From positions 97,902 to 161,901 of the forward strand of contig NZ_VVIP01000016.1 in assembly GCF_009650435.1 (NCBI RefSeq): a stretch of 64,000 bases of DNA, in the 5' to 3' direction. Made by a program: the position numbers and the translations under genes. Below the pieces are notes generated by a model. That model saw only the letters and a program-made list of their open reading frames with translations. It was not told the DNA's origin and made no database searches. Each line of letters begins with the position of its first letter. Within the stretch, counting starts at the first letter, position 1. This document shows, in pieces, positions 9,041-17,482 of the stretch. The DNA comes from Foetidibacter luteolus. GTDB lineage: Bacteria > Bacteroidota > Bacteroidia > Chitinophagales > Chitinophagaceae.

Positions 9041-9736
9041 CTATAGCTCCAGCATCAGTGTGCCAAAAGCGGAAGGAATATGAAAATCCGGGTCTGTGCT
9101 TCCTGGCCGCACCCAGCTAATCCAATGCAGGTCTGCTTTTCCATCGGTAAAGCCTTTACATTCTACCCTGAAAAGCCCTGCCCTTAGGCGGTTGCTTTTC
9201 AGGAGACCAAGATTCTCCAACGACTCAATGCTGATTGCCATTTCCACAATATATCCAGTGCTTGTGCGGGACGATTGTATGATTAATTGATTTGCCGGCC
9301 ATTGCCAGTCGTATTGCATTTTGCGGTAATAACCGGCTGAATAATCCAGCACACGGGCATTGGCATCTATTTCAAGGCAGTAATAAGGTTGCATACTGTC
9401 GTTAATATTAAAAAAAATCTCCACCCTGTCAGATGCGCCTGTTTCCAGCTTATCATTGCTGTTAAAGTAAACATTCACCGAGTCGTCTTCTACTGTAAAC
9501 AAACAATACATCCAGGCGCCATCCCATAAAGCCGAAAAACTTGTGGAAGGCGCTTCTTCCGGTTGCCATGGGTAGGAAAAATCTGTAATACGGTTTGCTT
9601 TTTTCCAGGCTTTATCTTTACCCTGGCCAGTAATTTTTATGGAGCCCGCTGGTACCTTCTTTATAAAATATGTTTGGGCATTAACGGAAGAATAATGCAG
9701 AAAATAACAACAAAGAAACAGTGTAAGCTTTTTCAT
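9041..9736 (-). CDS. Secreted CBM9-like carbohydrate-binding protein
   Basis: 231 residues with a signal peptide (about residues 1-20, ending VNAQ). The rest resembles the CBM9 / DOMON-like fold found at the end of xylanases and alone in Bacteroidota: an early 'ITGQGKDKAWKKA' strand, SALWDGAWMYCLFTVEDDSV, SDRVEIFFN, and a C-terminal VECKGF...WVRPG. Such domains bind sugar ends or act as sensors. There is no catalytic domain, so it is probably a stand-alone binding protein in the periplasm or outside the cell. No sugar-degrading genes are close by. Confidence 0.7.
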   Translation of the reverse strand: MKKLTLFLCCYFLHYSSVNAQTYFIKKVPAGSIKITGQGKDKAWKKANRITDFSYPWQPEEAPSTSFSALWDGAWMYCLFTVEDDSVNVYFNSNDKLETGASDRVEIFFNINDSMQPYYCLEIDANARVLDYSAGYYRKMQYDWQWPANQLIIQSSRTSTGYIVEMAISIESLENLGLLKSNRLRAGLFRVECKGFTDGKADLHWISWVRPGSTDPDFHIPSAFGTLMLEL

Positions 9737-9936
9737 TAGATATGTGATAGATATACACTGCTAAATTATAAAAAGAGTAGTACCGTACGATGACATTTCT
9801 TGCCGTTAGCGAAAGGCTACATAGCAGCCTTACATGATAATACTATTGTTGTTGGCCGATAAGCCAAGAAAGCTTAGCTGGTAATGACAAACTATTTGGT
9901 AAGTTCATACAAGAGATTTTTTTGCAAACCAGTTAT

Positions 9937-10683
9937 ATGAAAATAAGTATTGTAACAGCAAACCTTGCGGATATTAATCCTATGCGGAGCCTTTTCCTGC
10001 ATGAAATAAATTGCCAGTTCATCTGCAATAAATGCCATGATTACGGCTGGGCCGATACCTATCATTTTATTGTGGATGATGTTACCGCCGGGTATGGGGC
10101 TGTATGGGGTACAGACAGGAGGGAAGACCGCGATACCATTTTTGAGTTTTACCTTTTGCCATTTTACCGTAAATATGTCAACCTGGTTTTTGCCAGATTT
10201 GCGAACCTTACAAAGGCGGTATATGTAGAATGCCAAACCAACGATGTTTTTCTTACGCAGATGCTGTACAGGTTTTGCAATACCATTAAGGCAGAGGCGG
10301 CTTTGTTTAATGACGGTAGTTCCACGCATATTATGGGCCCGGGCCTTGAGTTAAGAAAAGTGAGTGGCGGTAGTAATCCTGCCGATTTTGCTTATGAGCT
10401 TACGGAAAATGGGATACAGGTAGCGTCCGGAGGTTTACTGGTAAATTACAATCATCCCTACGCGGATATTTATATGGAAGTGAACGAAAAATTCCGCAGG
10501 CGGGGCCTGGGCAGTTACCTGGTTCAGCAATTAAAGAAAGAAGCTTATGCAATGAATAAAGTGCCTGCGGCCCGTTGCAATATACACAACGATATTTCCA
10601 AAGCCACACTTGAAAAAGCGGGCATGGCGGTATGCGGGTACAGGCTAAAGGGAGATATATTGCCTGTGGAGCAGGTAAGTTGA
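9937..10683 (+). CDS. GNAT-family N-acetyltransferase
   Basis: About 248 residues from the ATG at 9937 (a TTG at 9922 is a weaker choice). The C-terminal half has the GNAT acetyl-CoA loop RRRGLGSYLVQQLKKEA, preceded by a beta strand DIYMEVNEKF and followed by CNIHNDISKATLEKAGM, a typical GNAT ending. The N-terminal half (about 130 residues) looks like a second, degenerate GNAT-like lobe. Substrate unknown. The gene converges on the phosphodiesterase pseudogene, only 2 bp from its stop. Confidence 0.75.
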   Translation: MKISIVTANLADINPMRSLFLHEINCQFICNKCHDYGWADTYHFIVDDVTAGYGAVWGTDRREDRDTIFEFYLLPFYRKYVNLVFARFANLTKAVYVECQTNDVFLTQMLYRFCNTIKAEAALFNDGSSTHIMGPGLELRKVSGGSNPADFAYELTENGIQVASGGLLVNYNHPYADIYMEVNEKFRRRGLGSYLVQQLKKEAYAMNKVPAARCNIHNDISKATLEKAGMAVCGYRLKGDILPVEQVS

Positions 10684-10685
10684 TG

Positions 10686-11244
10686 CTATTTCAGGAAGAT
10701 CTGCTCAAATTCAGTGTCTATCTGAAAATGTAGTAAGCCTGCCTGTTTCAGTTTTTCCGCGTCTGTCTCCGCGTCTTTTGCCGGTGTTGCAGTGCGCCGG
10801 TAACGCCACGCATTTACCACGCCAACGGCAAGTATATTGTGTTGTTTTGCCCATGCAACATCATCCGCTGTTAAGCCGCTGCCAAAAAGGTAATAATTAC
10901 CGGAGTGTTAACCCGGTTTTCGCATGTTTTCTTCCAGTTGTTTGCGGGTGCAGCTTAGCTTAAGCTTACCTGTAAAAAAGTCTGTGGATTCATCCGTGCC
11001 TATCATCGTGCTTCACCTGCCAGACCATAATGTTGAAGCAGGTTTACCAGCCTTGTAAAAAGTGTGCTGTCAAAACCGTTTATTTTGTTGTCAATCATAA
11101 CGGCTATTTTGCCTTGGCAATGTTTCAGCACTTCTTCCAGTGTAAATACGCGGCTTCCGTTGGTTTTGTTTTTTAGCTGGCTTATTTCATGCCATGTCAT
11201 TTCGGTCACCGGTTTATCTACGCCAAAGTAGCGTTTAAAGTTGG
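10686..11244 (-). pseudogene. Decayed glycerophosphodiester phosphodiesterase (GDPD) gene
   Basis: Three frames on the minus strand join to give the C-terminal part of a GDPD-like protein. The first piece (about 11244-11003) reads FKRYFGVDKPVTEMTWHEIS, then FTLEEVLKHCQGKIAVMIDN. The middle piece (about 10999-10900) reads MIGTDESTDFF. The last piece (to the stop at 10686) reads NYYLFGSGLTADDVAWAK and ends FEQIFLK. At least two frameshifts separate them, and the N-terminal part with the usual HRG motif is missing. The coding trace ends at the edge of the family A repeat at 11245. This is read directly from the sequence; the GDPD assignment rests on the TLEEVL...K.. pattern and the C-terminal layout. 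Confidence 0.65.
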
Positions 11245-11413
11245 CGTATTACACTTTCGGGTGAGGGATTGAAGCAAATACCCGGTGAGGCCATCGCAGT
11301 GGGGCTTTGTGCCGGAATATGAGCACAAGCGAGGAAAAGCAACTAAATGTTGCTTTGACAAAGTTTGCGAACGCAGTTCTGCCCGGCCCGAGGTACGAGG
11401 CCCCCCTAAAAAG
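11245..11413 (+). repeat. Family A interspersed repeat, copy 2
   Basis: Starts with ATTACACTTTCGGGTGAGGG and ends CCCCCCTAAAAA. It holds the family hairpin AAAGCAAC / GTTGCTTT at about 11336-11356 and the GAACGCAGTTCTGCCC block. It separates the truncated GDPD remnant from the aldehyde dehydrogenase and seems to mark the break point of the GDPD gene. Confidence 0.75.
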
Positions 11414-11556
11414 TATTATTGCAGCAAAATATAACAGCCCGCGGCTACACCCTGGGCCGTGCAGTCACGGCTTGTGAAACGCTGGAATGCCCACTTTGCA
11501 ACCTGCCTTTTACAATTGCCCATTTTATCTATATTGCACCACTTAACTTTCACCTT

Positions 11557-13083
11557 ATGCAACAGATTCTTCAGCAGCTTAACATACAGCAAATCAACAA
11601 AGGCGTTTCAACAGGTGGCGAATGGCTGGATAGTACCGGCGGCACTATTGAATCCTACTCGCCGGTAGATGGCCAACTGATAGCCAGTGTGCAGCAGGCA
11701 GACAGGCAAGCTTATGACGCCGTGGTAGCCAAAGCGCAGGAAGCTTTTGTTGCCTGGCGTAAAATACCGGCGCCTAAACGAGGTGAGATAGTAAGGCAGG
11801 TTGGCGAAGCGTTAAGGCAATACAAGCAGCCGCTGGGCATGCTGGTAAGCTACGAGATGGGCAAAAGCCTGCAGGAAGGCTACGGTGAGGTGCAGGAAAT
11901 GATTGATATCTGCGATTTTGCGGTGGGCCTGTCAAGACAGTTGTATGGCCTGACCATGCACAGCGAAAGGCCGTTGCACCGCATGTACGAGCAATGGCAC
12001 CCGTTGGGCGTAGTGGGCATTATTTCAGCCTTTAATTTCCCCGTGGCGGTATGGAGCTGGAACAGTATGCTGGCCTGGGTTTGCGGAGATGTTTGTATTT
12101 GGAAGCCCAGCGAAAAAACACCGCTTTGCGGCATTGCCTGCCAAAATATTATTGCTGAAGTGTTTAAGAAGAATGGCGTGCCGGAAGGCGTTAGCTGTAT
12201 TGTGCAGGGTGGGAGAGAAGTTGGTGAATGGCTGTCTGCTGATACACGCATCCCGCTTGTGTCAGCCACAGGTTCTACCCGCATGGGCAAAGCCGTTGGG
12301 GCCGCTGTTGCAGCAAGAATGGGCCGCTCTATACTGGAACTAGGCGGCAACAATGCCATCATCATATCGCAGCATGCGGATATAGATATGTCGTTAATTG
12401 GCGCTGTGTTTGGTGCTGTGGGCACAGCCGGGCAGCGCTGCACTACTACACGCAGGCTTATTATACACGAGTCTGTTTACGATACTTTTAAAGCCAAGCT
12501 GGTGGCGGCTTACCAGCAACTGCGCATTGGCAACCCACTGGATACAGCTAACCATGTAGGCCCGCTGATTGATAAGGATGCTGTTAATAACTACTTTTCC
12601 GCGATAGAGCAGTGCAGCCGGCAGGGCGGTACATTCGCCCTGGAGGGCGGTGTATTAAAGGGCCAGGGTTATGAAAGTGGTTGTTATGTTAAGCCTTGCA
12701 TTGCCGAGGTAACCAACGAGCTTGCTATTGTGCAGCACGAAACATTTGCGCCTATTCTTTACCTCATTAAATACAAAACCATAGAGGAAGCGGTGGCCCT
12801 GCAAAATGGTGTGCCCCAGGGGCTTTCTTCCGCAATTATGACGCTTAACCTGCGGGAAGCTGAATACTTCTTATCAGCAGCGGGCAGCGACTGTGGCATA
12901 GCCAATGTAAATATCGGTACCAGCGGCGCAGAAATCGGCGGCGCCTTTGGCGGAGAGAAAGAAACCGGCGGCGGCAGGGAAAGCGGCAGCGATGCATGGA
13001 AGGCATACATGCGCCGGCAAACCAATACGCTGAACTTTGGTACCGACCTACCACTGGCGCAGGGGATTACCTTTGATTTGTAA
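11557..13083 (+). CDS. ALDH7-type aldehyde dehydrogenase (piperideine-6-carboxylate / aminoadipate semialdehyde type)
   Basis: About 508 residues from the ATG at 11557; the frame is open further upstream to 11419, but that stretch does not look like the family. It has the NAD-binding region (ISAFNFPVAVW, KPSEKTPL), catalytic Glu in LELGGNN, catalytic Cys in GQRCTTTRR, and the ALDH7 ending SGAEIGGAFGGEKETGGGRE. ALDH7 enzymes oxidise alpha-aminoadipic semialdehyde in lysine breakdown or related aldehydes. No other lysine-catabolic gene is in the window, so the substrate is inferred from the family only. It is cytoplasmic and stands alone between repeats. Confidence 0.85.
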   Translation: MQQILQQLNIQQINKGVSTGGEWLDSTGGTIESYSPVDGQLIASVQQADRQAYDAVVAKAQEAFVAWRKIPAPKRGEIVRQVGEALRQYKQPLGMLVSYEMGKSLQEGYGEVQEMIDICDFAVGLSRQLYGLTMHSERPLHRMYEQWHPLGVVGIISAFNFPVAVWSWNSMLAWVCGDVCIWKPSEKTPLCGIACQNIIAEVFKKNGVPEGVSCIVQGGREVGEWLSADTRIPLVSATGSTRMGKAVGAAVAARMGRSILELGGNNAIIISQHADIDMSLIGAVFGAVGTAGQRCTTTRRLIIHESVYDTFKAKLVAAYQQLRIGNPLDTANHVGPLIDKDAVNNYFSAIEQCSRQGGTFALEGGVLKGQGYESGCYVKPCIAEVTNELAIVQHETFAPILYLIKYKTIEEAVALQNGVPQGLSSAIMTLNLREAEYFLSAAGSDCGIANVNIGTSGAEIGGAFGGEKETGGGRESGSDAWKAYMRRQTNTLNFGTDLPLAQGITFDL

Positions 13084-13118
13084 ACAGAGTTAGCTGGATA
13101 CCAGTTGTCGGATACCGG

Positions 13119-13438
13119 TTACCAGATACCGGTTGCAGGTTACAGGTTGCCAGTCTGTTGAAGAGTAACTTGCGCTGATGTTGTAGAGATGATGATGGTG
13201 AAGGAGAAGATACATTGTTTGGAACAGCTTGCCAGATACCGGTTGCAGGTTGCCAGTCTGTTGAAGAGTAAGTTGCGCTGATGTTGTAGGGATGATGATG
13301 GTGAAAGAGAAGATACATTGTTTGGAACAACTTGCCAGATACCGGTTACCGGTTACAGGTTGCCAGTCTGTTGATGTGTAAGTTGCGCTGATGTTGTAGG
13401 GATGATGGTGAAAGAGAAGATACATTGTTTGGCACAGC
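13119..13438 (+). repeat. Three tandem copies of a ~105-bp repeat
   Basis: Units at about 13119-13228, 13229-13331 and 13332-13438. Each runs from CCAGATACCGGTT through GGTTGCCAGTCTGTTGA, GTTGCGCTGATGTTGTAG and AGAAGATACATTGTTTGG. The units are 103-110 bp long and nearly identical. It lies just downstream of the ALDH gene. Parts of the unit (CCGGTTAC...CAGTCTGTTGA) recur inverted in the repeats at 63413-63812. Not a CRISPR array, because the units abut without spacers. Confidence 0.85.
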
Positions 13439-13485
13439 ATAGCGATGGGTTTGTTGTGATGGCCAAAACTATCCCGAAACTGTTC

Positions 13486-13612
13486 CCTGCGCCGGAGGCG
13501 CAAGGGCAAAACTACCCTTCGGGAAAAGCTGCGCAGCATATCGAAAGTACAAGAGTGCGACGCAACGATGCCTCATGCCTGTATTATCGCCGGGCCCATA
13601 GAGAAAAATTTT
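13486..13612 (+). repeat. Family B interspersed repeat, copy 2
   Basis: Opens with an inverted repeat (CCTGCGCC / GGCGCAAGG), then CTTCGGGAAAAGCTGCGCAG, the core GTACAAGAGTGCGACGCAAC at about 13550-13569, ATGCCTCATG and a tail ending CATAGAGAAAAATTTTT. The same order is seen at 1122-1258. Confidence 0.75.
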
Positions 13613-13697
13613 TGCGAAGCAAAATCCCTTTGGCAGTGAATTGTGAGTGAATGGATCTGCCTGCTCCTACATTTAAAATTCCTTGTTCAATATTCAA

Positions 13698-13732
13698 AAG
13701 GCCCGTACCGCACCAATGTGCGGACGGGCCTT
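13698..13732 (-). terminator. Hairpin terminator of the GloVer-repeat gene
   Basis: A stem AAGGCCCGTACCGCAC / GTGCGGACGGGCCTT of 15 pairs with one bulged A and a 4-nt loop. On the minus strand it follows the stop at 13753 by about 20 bp and is followed by TTTTGAATA, so it fits an intrinsic terminator. Confidence 0.75.
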
Positions 13733-13752
13733 AAGTGTATATGAAGGGGAAA

Positions 13753-16700
13753 TTAGTTTTTCACAAACTTGTATGACTGCCAGCCGTTCTCGTTCTGCAT
13801 CTGTACGAAATAAATGCCTGCTTTCAATGAAGTCACGTTTAATTCAAGCCTGTTTTTACCGGCAGGGTTATACTGGTTATTGCTGGCTACCGCGCCATTA
13901 ATACCCACGATGCGTATGTTAACTTTCCCGCTGATGTTGCCATGCGTAACAAACAGTTTGTCCGTTACCGGATTGGGAAAAAGGCTTACCTGCATGTGCT
14001 CTACCGCTAAACTTGTTTCCGGGGATGCAAGGGCCGAAAAACCTGTAACAACCGGTTCAGTAACGGTAACAGCTACCTGCTGCTCATCGTAGAGAACGGG
14101 GGAACCGTTGTCTGAAACCCTAACCTTAAAGTTGAAACTGCCCGCGGTGGAAGGTGTCCAGCTAAAGGCCCCGCTGGTGGCGTTGATGGTTGCGCCGGAA
14201 GGTGCACCAATGAGTGAAAATGTGAGCTTTTGACCGGCATCGCCATCTGTAGCTGCAGCCGTAAAGCTGAGTTTGGAGCCCTTTACTACCGTTTTGCTGG
14301 TAATGTTGGCCAGTACCGGGGTATCGGCCACAGCGGTTACATTGATGCTTACTATGGCAGAAGGAGATGCCATGCAACCTACAGACACACGGAAGCTGAA
14401 TTGGTCTGCGCCATTGTAATTAAGGTTGGGCGTGTAAGTGCGTGTATTGCCGGAGCCTGTAACCTTGCCAAAAAGCGGGTTAACGGACACGCCGTACGTT
14501 AGCGGAGAGCCGCCAGTGCCACTTAAAGTGATGGTAACAGATTTATCTTCCTGTACCGTTACAGATTGCGGGGTTGCTACCAGGTTGTTTTTAGGGGCCA
14601 GTATCAGGCTGCCGTAAGGGTTGCCACCGTCTTTAATTAAATCGAAATGGCGCAACAGTGTAAAAGTGCCACCTGTGGTAATACGAAACAGTGTGCCTGC
14701 GTTATAGGTGCCGCCCAGGCTCGTCATGCCATACATTAAGCCTGTAGAGCCAACCAGCAGGCTGCCTTTGGGTGTTCTGCCATCTGTTGCAGCATTAAAG
14801 TGTTTAAGGACGGTAACAGTGCCGGCAGGTGTCATTTTAAATATGGTGCCATAGCCATAAGTGCCGCCGCTGCTGGTAGTGCCATAATAGTTGCCGCCGT
14901 TAAGCACCAGGCTGCCCAGGGGATAGCTGCCCTCGGTACCGCTTACAAAGCTGTGCAGCAGGGTAAATACGCCGGCGGTAGTTATTTTGAATGCTTTGGC
15001 ATTGTTGGAGGTAAGGCCGTATAAGGCGCCATCAGCACCAATAATAAGGTTGCCCTCAGGATTAGAGCCCTCTGTTGCGTATGCCAGTGATTTGAGAATG
15101 GTAAAAGAGGAACCTGAAGTATTTATTTTGAATATCGTTCCGCCGGCGGCAGGGCCACCGCTGTTGGTCATGCCGTAGAGAAAACCATCGGCTGCCTGAA
15201 CCAGGCTACCCTGCGGCGAGCCACCGTCTGTAGTTGCTTTAAGATGCCTGATAACGGTGAATGTACCAGCAGGTGTTATGCGAAAAATTGTACCTGCGCC
15301 ATTAGAACCACCATCTGTGGTAGTGCCGTAAAAGTTACCATCAGTTGCCTGTATAAGGCTGCCTTTAGGTATGCCGCCGGTGGTGTTTCTTGTAAAAGAA
15401 AAAAGAGTGCTTACCGTATTGCCGCATACTTTAAAAATGCTGCCGTTGCCGTTAGCACCACCATCGCTGTTGGTGCCATAGTAGGCGCTGTCTTTGCCTT
15501 TGGTAAGCGATTCAAATGGTGCGTTGCCCATGGCTGCGCCGTTAAAGCTGGCCAACACGGTTAATGTACCGGCGGTGGTTACTTTAAAGGCTGTACCACC
15601 ACCCAGGGGTCCGTTGGCGCTTGTACAGCCATATAACTGGCCGTCTGTGCCGCGGGTAAGCCCACCATTAGGTGTGCTGCCTTCTGTTGCCGGTATAAGG
15701 TTATGTATTACGGTAAACGTGCCTGCGGTAGATGTTTTAAAGATGGTGCCGCCGCCGCCAGAGCCGCCATTCCTCGTCATGCCGTACAAAAATCCGTCAG
15801 TATTCTGCATGAGGTTGCCGTAAGGGTTGCCGCCATCTTTTGTGGCGCCAAGCGCTTTAATTACAGTGTATGCGCCGGTTGAGGTGGTAAGTTTAAAGAT
15901 AGTGCCGTTACCGTTAGCGCCGCCGCTGTTGGTCATACCATAGAAGTTGCCGTCGGTAGCCTGTATCAGTTCGCTTTGAGAGCTGCCGCCGTCTGTGGCC
16001 GCCTTCAGATGGCGCAGCACGGTAAAAGTGCCGGCGGTGGTTATTTTAAACAATGTGCCATCTCCATTGGCGCCTCCCCAGTAGGTCATGCCGTAAAGAG
16101 CGCCATCCTTACCAAGAACAAGACCGCCGTAAGGGCTGCCGCCATCAGTGGCATAGGTAAAGGAGCGTATAACTGTAACGGTGCCTGCAGGCGTCATCCT
16201 GAAAATAGTGCCGTAACCGTTGGCGCCACCTTTGTTGGTAAGGCCGTAGAAATTACCATCGTTGGCAAGTGCCAGGCGGCCACGTGGGTTACCGCCATCT
16301 GTACCATATACAAAGCTTTTTAGTAAAGTATAAACGCCTGCTGAAGTTATTTTAAAAGCTGTACCGTAGCTGTTTGCACCCCCGGCGCTGGTAAGGCCAT
16401 AAAAGCTGCCATCGGCACCTTTGGTAAGCTCCCCAAAAGCGTAGGAGCCGGAATTAATGCCGTCAAACTGCTTTAGTATTTTCAGTGTGCCTGCAGGTGT
16501 AAGCATAAAAACGGTACCGGTATGGCCGTAGGTGCCGCCGTCACTGGTCATGCCGTAAAAGTTGCCATCGTCACCAGCCAGCAGGCTGCCGTTGGGAGCT
16601 ATTCCCCAGTCAGCAAACGACTTAACGATGGAGAAGCTGTTGTTGGAAGTGTTGACTGTAAAAGCGGTGCCTCTGCCTTCCGGGCCACCGTTGGATGTTA

Positions 16701-16875
16701 GACCGGCCAATACATCCTGTGCATTTGCCATATTGCTGCCCAGCAAAAAAAGCAGGGCAAACAGCAGTATTGAAATGAGTGGCTGAACGGGATTAAGCTT
16801 TAACGGTAAAGCTGTTGAAAGGTTAGCGTTGCGGGTTGATGCGTTGATGTTTGTCATACAGCAGTATTTTATCAT
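13753..16875 (-). CDS. Large secreted GloVer-type repeat protein with T9SS sorting domain
   Basis: 1040 residues. After a signal peptide (hydrophobic stretch ending NMANAQ, about residue 52) come 14 repeats of about 50 residues of the pattern DG.FYG.T..GG..G.GTIFK.T.AG..TVL..F...DGG.P.G.L. This is the 'GloVer' tandem repeat (TIGR03803-like), predicted to form a beta-propeller-like or solenoid fold. Repeat 12 is short and lacks the GG..G.GT part. Two Ig/cadherin-like domains follow (VTVQEDKSVTITLSG; GAFSWTPSTAGSF). The last 75 residues are a T9SS type A sorting domain (LFPNPVTDKLFV ... GIYFVQM). It is probably exported by T9SS to the surface; ligand unknown. Start may be 16875 or the ATG at 16857. 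Confidence 0.85.
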   Translation of the reverse strand: MIKYCCMTNINASTRNANLSTALPLKLNPVQPLISILLFALLFLLGSNMANAQDVLAGLTSNGGPEGRGTAFTVNTSNNSFSIVKSFADWGIAPNGSLLAGDDGNFYGMTSDGGTYGHTGTVFMLTPAGTLKILKQFDGINSGSYAFGELTKGADGSFYGLTSAGGANSYGTAFKITSAGVYTLLKSFVYGTDGGNPRGRLALANDGNFYGLTNKGGANGYGTIFRMTPAGTVTVIRSFTYATDGGSPYGGLVLGKDGALYGMTYWGGANGDGTLFKITTAGTFTVLRHLKAATDGGSSQSELIQATDGNFYGMTNSGGANGNGTIFKLTTSTGAYTVIKALGATKDGGNPYGNLMQNTDGFLYGMTRNGGSGGGGTIFKTSTAGTFTVIHNLIPATEGSTPNGGLTRGTDGQLYGCTSANGPLGGGTAFKVTTAGTLTVLASFNGAAMGNAPFESLTKGKDSAYYGTNSDGGANGNGSIFKVCGNTVSTLFSFTRNTTGGIPKGSLIQATDGNFYGTTTDGGSNGAGTIFRITPAGTFTVIRHLKATTDGGSPQGSLVQAADGFLYGMTNSGGPAAGGTIFKINTSGSSFTILKSLAYATEGSNPEGNLIIGADGALYGLTSNNAKAFKITTAGVFTLLHSFVSGTEGSYPLGSLVLNGGNYYGTTSSGGTYGYGTIFKMTPAGTVTVLKHFNAATDGRTPKGSLLVGSTGLMYGMTSLGGTYNAGTLFRITTGGTFTLLRHFDLIKDGGNPYGSLILAPKNNLVATPQSVTVQEDKSVTITLSGTGGSPLTYGVSVNPLFGKVTGSGNTRTYTPNLNYNGADQFSFRVSVGCMASPSAIVSINVTAVADTPVLANITSKTVVKGSKLSFTAAATDGDAGQKLTFSLIGAPSGATINATSGAFSWTPSTAGSFNFKVRVSDNGSPVLYDEQQVAVTVTEPVVTGFSALASPETSLAVEHMQVSLFPNPVTDKLFVTHGNISGKVNIRIVGINGAVASNNQYNPAGKNRLELNVTSLKAGIYFVQMQNENGWQSYKFVKN

Positions 16876-17070
16876 GGTTACAGTATTGAATTATTAACGC
16901 CGCAAAGTTTATGTGCCAGCGGTTGTGTACAACATACATTATGCATGAAATGTAAAATGGATGCTATGAGTTGGTGCTGGTGCGATGCGGTAGTTGTAAA
17001 ACGATGCGATGAAATGTGGGCAAAATGTTGAGGGCGTTTTTATTTACAGGTTGCGCATGCCTGAAACCTA

Positions 17071-17265
17071 CGGCGTGTTACGCTTTTGGGTGAGGGATTG
17101 AAGCGGTTACCCTGGTGAGGCACCCCTAAAGGTGGAGGGTCAGCGCTGCCTTGTGCCGGAGTAATAGCAGAACCGAGGAAAAAGCAACTAAACCTTACTT
17201 TGACGAAGGCTGCGAACGTAGTTCTGTCCGACCCCTTGCGATAAATTGGGGGCACCCCGTTAGAA
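17071..17265 (+). repeat. Family A interspersed repeat, copy 3
   Basis: Part of the 607-bp gap between two divergent secreted-protein genes. It has TTACGCTTTTGGGTGAGGGA, TTGAAGCGG, CGAGGAAAAAGCAACTAAA (the hairpin is decayed here) and GCGAACGTAGTTCTGTCC. The remaining 16876-17070 and 17266-17482 are AT-rich and probably carry the two promoters; I could not pick out a clear motif. Confidence 0.7.
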
Positions 17266-17482
17266 TAATTTTTTACTACTATGCAGCCGCATGTAACCAG
17301 CTAAAATAAATGTTGCGCCAGCACAACATTAAAAATAGTTGAATAAAGGCTTAAAGAATTTATACGCAAAAATCAAGGCATAGAATTTGCTTTTCAGCAC
17401 CACGAAAATTGTTGTGTGGGTAAAACATTCTACACAGTAATTACACCCAATGTAATTTGATTATTCAGCTAAACATCCTCTA

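Noticed and set aside
11419..11556. N-terminal extension of the aldehyde dehydrogenase
   Set aside because: The extra 46 residues do not resemble ALDH7 and start in repeat-flanking DNA; the ATG at 11557 fits the family start.
13119..13438. Possible CRISPR array
   Set aside because: Units of 103-110 bp lie head to tail with no unique spacers, and no cas genes are near.
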